Origin: Caldilineaceae bacterium | GTDB lineage: Bacteria > Chloroflexota > Anaerolineae > Caldilineales > Caldilineaceae | Direction of reading: 5' to 3' | Assembly (NCBI GenBank): GCA_020634755.1 | Contig: JACKBC010000056.1 | Location: 1 to 41,402, forward strand | DNA: 41,402 nt | Part shown: positions 31,979 to 39,961 of the stretch, piece after piece | How the letters are laid out: every line of letters starts with the position of its first letter | Position numbering within the stretch: position 1 is the stretch's first letter | Notes under the pieces: model-generated | What the model was told of the DNA's origin: nothing | Databases searched by the model: none | Seen by the model: only the letters and a program-made list of their open reading frames with translations | Program-made: the position numbers and the translations under genes

Positions 31979-32875
31979 CTACTCAACCGATATCCGAGTA
32001 GCTCCCGGCTCTATTTTCGATTCCTCCGTCCCGTTCTGCTCGGCGCCCAGATAATCGGCGAACACTTCACACATTGGTCCAAACGCAAACTCTTGTAAAA
32101 GCTGATCGAGCCGGCTGGTTACTTTGCCAATGTTATTGTAATGGCGAAAACGGGTAAGCAACGGCGCGCCTTTGATGCGCGGCTGCTGCGGGTCAAATTC
32201 CCACGGATGCAGATAAATGATAGCTGGCTGTCCTTCGTTATTGAGGCGACGAATGGCGCGGCGAGTTAGTGCTAAGGGGTAAAGGCGAAAATAACCGCCG
32301 CCCGCCACCGGCAAATTGCGCTTGCGCCAGACCACCGTACTCATGGGGAATTCCCATAGGCCGTTGGGCAGCTGATGTGCAAAGCGTTCGGCGTCGTTGA
32401 TGCCATACCGATCATGCACCGTCAGCGGGAAAACGCTGGAATCATACTTGATGCCTTGTTCGCGCAAAACATCGTGCGCCCAAAGCGATTCACGGGTGAC
32501 GGAAAATGAAGGGGCGCGATAGCCAATGGGATTGGCCTGCGGTGCGGCCCGGCAAATCGCCTCCAGCGAGTCTTGCAGATCTTCCGCAAATTCGGCGGGG
32601 GTTTGCCGATAGACCAGTTCGTGCCAATAGCCGTGGGTGGCCACTTCATGACCCGCCTGGGCAATTTCTTGGACAAGCATGGGAAAATGATCCGCTACCC
32701 AACCCAAAACGAAAAAGGTGCCGCGCACATTGTGCTTTTTGAAAAGCGCCAAAATATGTTGCGTATTGGCTACGACGCGGCTTTCATGGGCATCCCAATC
32801 GCGGCGATGCACCAGGTTTTCGAAAGCATGTACCTGAAAATGCTCTTCTACATCAATGCTAAGCGCGTTCAGCAT
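31979..32875 (-). CDS. polysaccharide deacetylase, DUF3473/XrtA-associated type
   Basis: A 298-residue NodB-domain enzyme. SIDVEEHF (D8), TFFVLGWVADHFP, and GHEVATHGYWH (H81, H85) form the metal site. RAPSFSVTRESLW and FPMSTVVW lead to a C-terminal DUF3473 region with AGGGYFRLYP and IYLHPWEFDPQQPR. This subgroup is typical of exosortase (XrtA/PEP-CTERM) exopolysaccharide clusters, but no exosortase is in the window. The role would be removal of N-acetyl groups from the polymer or its lipid-linked unit. The start overlaps the GT4 stop by 17 bp. Confidence 0.9.
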   Translation of the reverse strand: MLNALSIDVEEHFQVHAFENLVHRRDWDAHESRVVANTQHILALFKKHNVRGTFFVLGWVADHFPMLVQEIAQAGHEVATHGYWHELVYRQTPAEFAEDLQDSLEAICRAAPQANPIGYRAPSFSVTRESLWAHDVLREQGIKYDSSVFPLTVHDRYGINDAERFAHQLPNGLWEFPMSTVVWRKRNLPVAGGGYFRLYPLALTRRAIRRLNNEGQPAIIYLHPWEFDPQQPRIKGAPLLTRFRHYNNIGKVTSRLDQLLQEFAFGPMCEVFADYLGAEQNGTEESKIEPGATRISVE

Positions 32876-34109
32876 GAGCTAACTCTACTCCGATTTCTGC
32901 TTGTAAAACTGTTTCCATTTGGCGCGCCAGCTTAGGGCGATCAAAATTTTCAGCCACATATTTATAGCCGCGGTCGGCATAGCGGTCCAGGTCAGCTGGA
33001 TCGCCCACTGCCATTTCCGTGAGCGTGGCGGCCAATTCGGTGGCCGAACCGGGCGCAATGACGCGGCCGCCGCCCGATTCTTCCATGAGCCGACGCGCTT
33101 CGCCGCCGGCCATGAGCACCACCGGTCGGCGACATCCCCAAGCCTCCAAAAGCTTGGAAGGCACGGCATCCACCAATTGTTCATTAACCAGCGGTACCAG
33201 CGCCACGTCGGCGGCATGCAAAATGTCGGGAATGGCTTCGCGCGGCTGCGGCGGCACAAATGTTATATTCGTCAAGTTGTGTTTGGCGGCTTCGGCCTCT
33301 AGATCGGCCCGCTTGACGCCATCACCGACAATTAAGAAGTGTATGTGGGGTTGCTCCTTGAGCAATTTAGCGGCATGCACAATCACATCCACGCCCTGGA
33401 AAATGCCAATCAATCCGGCATAGACAGCCACGAATTTATCACCTAGCTCAAACTTCTGGCGCCAGTCCTCCAGATTTTTGGGCTGAAGTACATCAATGTC
33501 AACCCCATTTGAGACAATATGCAGCTTGTGGGCCGGCACCCCTTTGTCCAAGAGCTTTTTCTCTTTGCGGCGCGTCACTACGGTAATTTGGTTGGCTTGC
33601 CGATAGAGAAAACGTTCCAGCCGTTCCCCCCAAACCACCATAGTCGCATCGGGCTTAAACTCACCTGCTTCCACCGCTAGCTCAGGCCAGATATCGCGTA
33701 CATCAAATACCAGAGAGGCGCGCCGTACCCGGGCCAGGAAAAGCCCAGCCAGTCCAATAAAGAGCGGTGGCGAAGAGGCCAAGACCACGTCAAATTGCTT
33801 TGCGGCTAATGCGCCAGCCACGGCACTGGCGCCAACAAATGAAAAATAGTTAGCCAGCCGGCGCATTCCACCCCGTTTTGGTGATGTATAGACCCAAGTG
33901 CGAATGACTTCCACACCATCCATTTCTTCACGCGTCCACAGCTTGCCCCGGTATTGTTCAGGAATAGTGCCTGTTGGATAGTTGGGAAATCCAGCAATGA
34001 CCGTTACTTCATGGCCATATTGCCTGAGCCAACGCGCCAGCCCGTGCAACCTGGCGCCTGCCCCACCCATCTCGGGCGGATAGAAATGTGCCAACATCAA
34101 AATACGCAT
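32859..34109 (-). CDS. family 4 glycosyltransferase (WbuB/WcaI-like)
   Basis: A 416-residue GT-B enzyme. The N-terminal HFYPPEMGGAGARLHGLARW and GFPNYPTGTIPEQYRGK resemble the WbuB/WcaI group, often an N-acetyl-amino-sugar (FucNAc-like) transferase. VFDVRDIWPELAVEAG and the C-terminal ALVPLVNEQLVDAVPSKLLE segment complete the nucleotide-sugar site. It acts on the cytoplasmic face on a lipid-linked precursor. It ends 17 bp inside the deacetylase gene, which suggests tight coupling. Confidence 0.9.
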   Translation of the reverse strand: MRILMLAHFYPPEMGGAGARLHGLARWLRQYGHEVTVIAGFPNYPTGTIPEQYRGKLWTREEMDGVEVIRTWVYTSPKRGGMRRLANYFSFVGASAVAGALAAKQFDVVLASSPPLFIGLAGLFLARVRRASLVFDVRDIWPELAVEAGEFKPDATMVVWGERLERFLYRQANQITVVTRRKEKKLLDKGVPAHKLHIVSNGVDIDVLQPKNLEDWRQKFELGDKFVAVYAGLIGIFQGVDVIVHAAKLLKEQPHIHFLIVGDGVKRADLEAEAAKHNLTNITFVPPQPREAIPDILHAADVALVPLVNEQLVDAVPSKLLEAWGCRRPVVLMAGGEARRLMEESGGGRVIAPGSATELAATLTEMAVGDPADLDRYADRGYKYVAENFDRPKLARQMETVLQAEIGVELAHAERA

Positions 34110-34144
34110 ATTGAACCTCGATAACTTTTCCGATAATTTAGGTA

Positions 34145-35212
34145 TTATTCCAAAATTTCAAATAATGTGCTGCTCAGGCCGCCGCGAAACCCCTTGGCGG
34201 TTACCCAAAAGTTGTTGCCATGCACACGGCCTTCGGCAAACTCAAACAGACCATAACCAAAATAGCGCGAGTGCCAATGGTCTTTGGGACGCTTCAACAA
34301 TTCTATAACGTCCAGACCAGCGCGTGGGTTGAGCAAGTTGACTCCGTACAAGCGGCCGTACCCATCCTGGTGGCCATCGCCATCTTCTACGGTGGTGGCA
34401 AAAACAATGTAGTCTTGTAAGCAGGCGTTATAATAGACTGGCCCTTTGACTTCACCAATCGCGGTCGTTTGCTTGGTGGCTCGATCATAGCGCCATATCT
34501 GATTGGCGCCCAGCGGATCGTCACTGCCCCAATATACGGCCTCTGGTCGAAAGGCAAAGCTGACCGAGCGCCACATTTGGCCACCTTGACCGACGACTTC
34601 CGCCGTCCCCGATTGCGGATCTAATATCATGATCCTGCATTCGGCATCTTCATCGCCGGTTGAAACCCAGAGCTTGGCGCTGTGTGGATCGGGATCCACC
34701 GTGTGTACATGCCGAATCGATCCAGCTGGAAAACAGTATAGGGACTCTGTTTTTGCCTCTGTTCCATTGGGATCGAGCGTGAGCCGGTATATGTGTACAT
34801 CGTCACGCTCTGGGTTGCTAAAATATTCGCCCACAAAAATCTGCTGACCCAATGTGGACATCCCGCGCCGCAGCGGTCGACGCCCGCGCGATATGTTCCA
34901 AAACGGTTGTCCGTACTTGGCATTCGGTTGTAACAAATAGAGCTTGCCGGCGGCAATGGCGACCCAATGGTCGGCCGCATACGGCTCAAAGGGCACAATG
35001 GTGTTGACGCCGCCGCGCACCAGCCGTTGATAGAGCCCCACCCGCTGGAGGGCCGCATTGGCTGGCCCCGACGGCAGCCGACAAAATTCACGCCAGTTTA
35101 CACCCCGGTCATCGCTGCGCACAATATTGAGGCCGCGTGAGGCAATGCAGCGGTCATCGTCTGCAAAGTGCACCTGGATGCCGGGGATGGAGTGCAGCGC
35201 ACGCAACTTCAT
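34145..35212 (-). CDS. beta-propeller-like protein of unknown function in the polysaccharide cluster
   Basis: A 355-residue protein with no signal peptide or membrane segment. It has repeated short beta blades: NIVRSDDRGVNWREF resembles a BNR/Asp-box turn, and VHTVDPDPHSAKLWVSTGDE, VYWGSDDPLGANQIWRYD and GYGRLYGVNLLNPRAGLDV look like further blades. I do not recognise a named family. Its ATG region overlaps the stop of the GT4 gene upstream by 4 bp, so it is translated with the glycosyltransferases. It could be a cytoplasmic binding or modifying protein for the polymer; this is inference. Confidence 0.7.
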   Translation of the reverse strand: MKLRALHSIPGIQVHFADDDRCIASRGLNIVRSDDRGVNWREFCRLPSGPANAALQRVGLYQRLVRGGVNTIVPFEPYAADHWVAIAAGKLYLLQPNAKYGQPFWNISRGRRPLRRGMSTLGQQIFVGEYFSNPERDDVHIYRLTLDPNGTEAKTESLYCFPAGSIRHVHTVDPDPHSAKLWVSTGDEDAECRIMILDPQSGTAEVVGQGGQMWRSVSFAFRPEAVYWGSDDPLGANQIWRYDRATKQTTAIGEVKGPVYYNACLQDYIVFATTVEDGDGHQDGYGRLYGVNLLNPRAGLDVIELLKRPKDHWHSRYFGYGLFEFAEGRVHGNNFWVTAKGFRGGLSSTLFEILE

Positions 35213-36387
35213 TTAGCCACCTTTGGCGCTAGGAATTCTGTGGTTTGAAGCTCGGTGGCCGCGGCAGCATCCACATTGAGAATACGCAACAGTTGGGCTA
35301 TAATCGTGTCCGTATCATATTGGGTGCGCATTTCCCAATTGCGGCGGCCCATTTGGAGCAATAGTGGCCGGTTGTGCAGCACGAGCCGTATGGCCTCGGC
35401 CAGATCAAATGAATTGTGCGGCTCTACAAGTAGCCCATTGACTTGATGCGTGATTACTTCCGGCACGGAACGATAGTTCGTTGCAATCGCGGGGATGCCC
35501 GCAATCATGCTTTCCACCACAATGCCCGGTTGCCCTTCGCTGCGCCAGAACGTGGGGAAGACCAGCGCATCATAGTTTTGTAGCGTGGGGACCACTAGTT
35601 CCGGCTCTAAAATGCCCCCATAATGGGCGCAGCTTGTGCGCTCCAGCTCGCTTTCAAACTGGTGGCGATACTGTTCCAGAAGCGGCCCATAAATGTCGCA
35701 ATGGATTTCGGCCTGTTCCTCTGGCGCGAGCTGGCGTAACGCTTCCAGCAGCACGGTTACCCCCTTTTCTTCTCGCACCCATGAAATAAAAACTAGACGC
35801 AGCGGTTTAGGCGCTTGGGCATCGTCGCGCGTTGGCAACGCTGGCGCTGGTGACCCTGTTTTCGGCATGGTTCGATATGCGGGTACATAGTGCGCCTGGA
35901 CGCCTGGCATCTCCTTAAAGTAGTTGTAGAGCAGTTGCGTCTCGACAATCAGTCCATTGGAGAGCCGAAAGCCGGTCAGCAGCAGCCAGCGCAAAAGTCC
36001 ATTTGTCTGCTGGCTAAATTGATCCACCGAGCCGCCAAACGAACGAATGTAGCAGGGTTTGCCAGATAGCTTAGCAATCAAAACCAAAATGGGCGTCAGC
36101 GATGCCAGAAACTGATTCGAGCCAAAGATGAGCGCGGCGTCCATTCGTTTAATTTGTGTGGCAAAGTGCTGAATTACGCGCCACGCCTGGCTCAGATTGC
36201 GCAAGGTCAAAATACTGGTATTTTGTTTAATGCGCTTGGGCGAAGAATCAATGATCTCCAGGTGCGCAAGCCGATTGGCGCCCACGGCCTCGGCACAGAA
36301 AACCTGAAAACTAATATTGGCGCCGCTGGGTGGTGGCGGCAATGGCCCAACGGTCAATAGGCGCGTAATCCTCTTCTTGTTCTGCAT
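35209..36387 (-). CDS. family 4 glycosyltransferase
   Basis: A 392-residue GT-B glycosyltransferase. VGPLPPPPSGANISFQVF is the N-terminal glycine/proline-rich loop, LVFISWVREEKGVTVLLEAL starts the donor domain, and FPTFWRSEGQPGIVVESMIA with ATNYRSVPEVI is the E-x7-E donor site. It is a cytoplasmic enzyme of the repeat-unit assembly; donor unknown. It overlaps the propeller gene by 4 bp and lies 6 nt after the Wzy-like gene. Confidence 0.9.
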   Translation of the reverse strand: MQNKKRITRLLTVGPLPPPPSGANISFQVFCAEAVGANRLAHLEIIDSSPKRIKQNTSILTLRNLSQAWRVIQHFATQIKRMDAALIFGSNQFLASLTPILVLIAKLSGKPCYIRSFGGSVDQFSQQTNGLLRWLLLTGFRLSNGLIVETQLLYNYFKEMPGVQAHYVPAYRTMPKTGSPAPALPTRDDAQAPKPLRLVFISWVREEKGVTVLLEALRQLAPEEQAEIHCDIYGPLLEQYRHQFESELERTSCAHYGGILEPELVVPTLQNYDALVFPTFWRSEGQPGIVVESMIAGIPAIATNYRSVPEVITHQVNGLLVEPHNSFDLAEAIRLVLHNRPLLLQMGRRNWEMRTQYDTDTIIAQLLRILNVDAAAATELQTTEFLAPKVAK

Positions 36388-36393
36388 ATTGGG

Positions 36394-37614
36394 TTACCTT
36401 TTGAGCGCTATTTCAGGACGCAGCGGCAAAAGCTCCTGGCGAACTGGCGCTGTTTTCGCTGCTTTCGGCTGTTTCGACAGCACATTGGCGCTGCACACGA
36501 TCAGCAGGAAAAGCAGCCAGGTGGGTTTGCGATACTCCCAATTCAGCGTTATGGCGCCCAAGAACCAAATGGAAAGAATGCTGGTCCACAACAGGCGCTC
36601 TGTCCATGAGGGATGACGCCAAATCTGCTGTATCACAACCAGTAGAATCAGCCCGATCAGCGTAATGCCGATGAGGCCAGTTTCGGTGCTGAGGGCCACA
36701 AACACATTGTGCGGCGCTTTCTTTTTGTCTATGGCATCCCGAAACGTGCCGCTGCCGACGCCGTTGAGCGGATGCGCGGCAAAGACCTGATACCCTTCGC
36801 GCCAAATATCCACGCGCCCAGTCAGGTTGCCGCTGGCAATCGAATCCCCGGTTTGCGATAGCCTCTGAAAAGAGGATTCAGGAATAAGGGGCTGGATAAT
36901 AAAAAGGGCATAAATTAGAATAGAAAAGACAATAATGCGCGTCATCAAACGCAAACGGCTAAATGTCATTAAGACGTATAGTGAAGCAGGCGCTGTGGCA
37001 ATCAGCGAGGTGCGGCTGGCGGCCAGCAGAATGGCCATGACGGCGCCGGGGATATAGGCGTAGTTAATCAAGCGCAAAAGCCAGCCCAAGGTTCTTTCGC
37101 GGCTAGAAGTGGCTAGATACCACGCCATGGGCATGCCAATGGCCAACGTAATCCCCATGTCATTGGGGTCAAAGCCGCTGGCCGCATAACGGATGCCGCC
37201 GCGCACGCCGACACCGGCAAAATAGATAAAGATAGTACTAACGATGGCTACCCCACCCCCCAGGATGTACATTTGGAGACCATCATCCAGCGATTCGCGA
37301 TTGTCCAATAAATCCCAAATCAGCAGGCTAAAAATAAAGAGCTGAATATAGGTTTCAATGCGATTAAATGTGTTATCTGGTTTGATGCTCCAAAAAATAG
37401 TGGCGGCATTCCAGGCAATATAGGCAAACATGGCTAAGTGGAACAGGTGTGGACGCCGCAGCTCGCCTTTGAACAAGACTTTGCCCATCCATGACGCCGT
37501 GGCCAGCAAACCGATGATGCGCGCGATTGAGCCCAGCCCGGGCAGCACAACGCTATTTTCCCACGGAATGGAGAATATAAAAGCTAGAGATAGCCAAAAG
37601 GCAATTTTGCGCAT
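36394..37614 (-). CDS. O-antigen ligase/polymerase (Wzy-like)
   Basis: A 406-residue membrane protein with roughly ten to twelve hydrophobic segments. The large outer loop contains GRVDIWREGYQVFAAHPLNG and VGSGTFRDAIDKKKAPHNVF, the Wzy_C/O-antigen ligase signature with its conserved R, W, G and H. These proteins polymerise or transfer lipid-linked repeat units outside the cytoplasmic membrane. Beside a Wzx-type flippase it points to a Wzx/Wzy-dependent export route. It lies 8 nt after the GT4 gene at 37623. Confidence 0.88.
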   Translation of the reverse strand: MRKIAFWLSLAFIFSIPWENSVVLPGLGSIARIIGLLATASWMGKVLFKGELRRPHLFHLAMFAYIAWNAATIFWSIKPDNTFNRIETYIQLFIFSLLIWDLLDNRESLDDGLQMYILGGGVAIVSTIFIYFAGVGVRGGIRYAASGFDPNDMGITLAIGMPMAWYLATSSRERTLGWLLRLINYAYIPGAVMAILLAASRTSLIATAPASLYVLMTFSRLRLMTRIIVFSILIYALFIIQPLIPESSFQRLSQTGDSIASGNLTGRVDIWREGYQVFAAHPLNGVGSGTFRDAIDKKKAPHNVFVALSTETGLIGITLIGLILLVVIQQIWRHPSWTERLLWTSILSIWFLGAITLNWEYRKPTWLLFLLIVCSANVLSKQPKAAKTAPVRQELLPLRPEIALKR

Positions 37615-37622
37615 GATCTCGC

Positions 37623-38735
37623 CTAGTTCTCATTTAACAGCGCAGCCAGATATTGGCTGACCACTGTCTCTATCTCAAAGGGCTGCCAGCTTTGCGGGCT
37701 GGGACGCGGCGTTTTGCCATCCAGCGCCGCCTCAATGGTGTGGCTCAACGCATCTACGTCATTGACCGGCGTCAAAGCGCCGTATTGACCAGACGCTAAT
37801 ATTTCCTGTGGCCCGCTGGGACAATCGGTGGCGACCACGGGCGCACCACAATAAATCGCCTCAATGAGTACCGTTGGTAAGCCCTCCCAGCTGGATGAAA
37901 GCACGAAAAGCCCGGCATTGGCCATATAGGCATATGGGTTATCTGCAAAGCCGGGTAGGCAAACATCCTCCTGGATGCCAAGCGTGCGCACAAGCTCTTC
38001 CAACTGGGGGCGATCTTCGCCTTCGCCCAAAATGAGCAGGCGCACCGGCCGATTTTGGCGCACTTTGGCAAACGCCTGAATAAGCAGCGGAAAGTTTTTC
38101 TGCATAGTCAGCCGGCCCACGCCCAACAATACGGGCGGTTTGCCAGCGCCAAACCAGGGGTGTTCCACAGACGCAGCAGCTTTGACGGCCATGTCGGGCA
38201 GGATGACAGGGTTGTAAATGGCTTGAATCTTTTGGCGTGGGATTGAAGTCGATTGGGCCAAGTCGTCCGCCACGCCATGCGATACCGCCACAATGCAATC
38301 TGCCCAATGGTAAAAGTGTTTAATCAGCCTTGGAATCTGCCGGGCGCGCCAGTTGAGCGCGTTCTGCGTGTCGACCGAAAGCGTATTGTGTTCGGTTACT
38401 ACTAGGCGCGAGGAAATGCCCGCCATTTTTTTGGCCCAAAGCGCTACAATATTGGCATTGGCCAGGCCGGACAGAATGGCGCGGGGCCGCTCTTTGCGCA
38501 TATAGCGCGTCAATGCCGGCACGCTGGCAATTAAGCGCGGCGCCCCCAAATCTACAATGCGGATGGTGTCCGGCACTTCGCCCATGTAAGAACCGTGTGC
38601 TTTAGCCAGCACCATATCCACTGCATAGCCGCGCGCGGCAACACCCTTGGCTAGATTGAGCATAACGCGTTGCGCCCCGGCGCCGATCAGATCGGGCAGA
38701 AAGAAGGCGATCTGGTCACCTGAGCTGCCGGTCAT
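37623..38735 (-). CDS. family 4 glycosyltransferase
   Basis: A 370-residue GT-B enzyme. LPDLIGAGAQRVMLNLAKGV (residues 14-33) is the acceptor-side loop. LLGVGRLTMQKNFPLLIQAF opens the donor domain, and SSSWEGLPTVLIEAIYCGAP is the E-x7-E donor site, with VATDCPSGPQEIL after it. The look is of the WbpX/amylovoran-type GT4 group. Donor and acceptor are unknown. A 226-nt gap with a repeat element separates it from the sulfotransferase upstream. Confidence 0.9.
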   Translation of the reverse strand: MTGSSGDQIAFFLPDLIGAGAQRVMLNLAKGVAARGYAVDMVLAKAHGSYMGEVPDTIRIVDLGAPRLIASVPALTRYMRKERPRAILSGLANANIVALWAKKMAGISSRLVVTEHNTLSVDTQNALNWRARQIPRLIKHFYHWADCIVAVSHGVADDLAQSTSIPRQKIQAIYNPVILPDMAVKAAASVEHPWFGAGKPPVLLGVGRLTMQKNFPLLIQAFAKVRQNRPVRLLILGEGEDRPQLEELVRTLGIQEDVCLPGFADNPYAYMANAGLFVLSSSWEGLPTVLIEAIYCGAPVVATDCPSGPQEILASGQYGALTPVNDVDALSHTIEAALDGKTPRPSPQSWQPFEIETVVSQYLAALLNEN

Positions 38736-38864
38736 ATTGTTCCCTATTGTGTAGCAGATTGTGTCGATTGCAGATCGTAAATTTCACGCGAGACTCACTT
38801 TGTTTCATATCCTGGACGCCATGCTCTCCCGCCATGCTCACCTATGTAGCAATCCATAAGCATA

Positions 38865-38950
38865 CTCACTACACTGCAACGGTGTTGGCGAGATAGGCGT
38901 CGGTTGCGATTGATGGATCCGGCTCTATTGCCTGCCATTGCGACCTGCTG
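38865..38950. repeat. structured 86-89-bp element, third copy
   Basis: It aligns without gaps to 14349-14434 over 86 positions with about 68 matches by hand. The stem blocks are kept in part (TGCAACG against CATTGCG, GCGAGATA against TATTGC). It lies in the gap between the sulfotransferase and GT4 genes, the only sizeable gap in the upper part of the cluster. Confidence 0.75.
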
Positions 38951-38961
38951 ATAATTGGATA

Positions 38962-39876
38962 TTAGCACGAGACTGTCGCTGGAACCTGGCCAGTTTCGGT
39001 CTCTTCGTCGGCGTGGATGCGACGATATTGTTCCGTGGCTGCGTAAGCGGCGTCCATGCGCGCATACAGGTCGGCACATGCGGCCTCAATATCTGGGGAT
39101 AGCTCTACATGTTTGCCCCGCCCCACTGAGCTGTCTTTGACATCCGCCACAATATGCGCGCCTGGAAAGTCCTGCTCCATAAAGTGGTAAAGCTCTTGCA
39201 TAAAGTGCAATGGCTTGAGCGCCAGATCCCGATAGTTGCAGAGCATGACGTGTGGATTTTGCGTCAAATTCTGCTCAAAGTAAAGGTTATTGCGGGCATA
39301 CCAAAAGAGTGCTCCGGCATCATATGGATTCATATCTTCGGCAAAGTGTTCCTGGACAAACGCACGCACCTGTGCGGAAGCGCCGGCAGAGCGCCAGTTG
39401 TTTGAGTCATCCTGCGCAATTGGACGAATATCGTCAATGCCATTTCGCATGCCAAATCGTTTTAAATTGGAATTGACCACGTCGTGATAGGAACGATACA
39501 TCCAGAGCGCCTTAGAATTAGGAAAGAAGTCAAGTAGCTCAGTCGTCCTTTGCGACTCGACTAGAGGCTTCAGCACAATAAACTGCGCCCGGTCGCGCGT
39601 CAGCACCTTTTTGACAAAGGCAAGTGAGTTGAGACGCAACCGCTCTACTTTGTCACCTGAAGATAGAACGCTCTGCTCGTGATAAATCGAGGTCGCGTAA
39701 TCTTTTTCCAAAATGTGCATCATCAACGTGGTGCCGGAACGCTGACAGCCCATGACAAACATGATGCGTTTTTGAATATCTCTGCTGTTTTTTAGGTGAT
39801 AGAAACGCTTGAGAGACCGATGAGATTCGCGTGCCAGCTTGTTTTGCACACGCGCTATGAAATCCTTGGAAAGCAT
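38962..39876 (-). CDS. sulfotransferase family protein
   Basis: A 304-residue cytosolic-type sulfotransferase. MGCQRSGTTLMMHIL (residues 42-56) is the 5'-phosphosulfate loop that binds PAPS. MYRSYHDVVNSNLKRFG, with its R and S, is the 3'-phosphate-binding region. LCNYRDLALKPLHFMQELYH is the usual C-terminal helix region. It should move sulfate from PAPS to a hydroxyl or amine of the polymer or its precursor. No PAPS synthesis genes are in the window. It lies between the flippase and the glycosyltransferases on the same strand. Confidence 0.85.
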   Translation of the reverse strand: MLSKDFIARVQNKLARESHRSLKRFYHLKNSRDIQKRIMFVMGCQRSGTTLMMHILEKDYATSIYHEQSVLSSGDKVERLRLNSLAFVKKVLTRDRAQFIVLKPLVESQRTTELLDFFPNSKALWMYRSYHDVVNSNLKRFGMRNGIDDIRPIAQDDSNNWRSAGASAQVRAFVQEHFAEDMNPYDAGALFWYARNNLYFEQNLTQNPHVMLCNYRDLALKPLHFMQELYHFMEQDFPGAHIVADVKDSSVGRGKHVELSPDIEAACADLYARMDAAYAATEQYRRIHADEETETGQVPATVSC

Positions 39877-39961
39877 TTGCTTCTCGCTTTTGTTTAAAGT
39901 ACGCCAGTATTCCGCGCCACTCGTGCGCCTCCGGTTGTGCCATCTGTAATTGCGTACTCTA

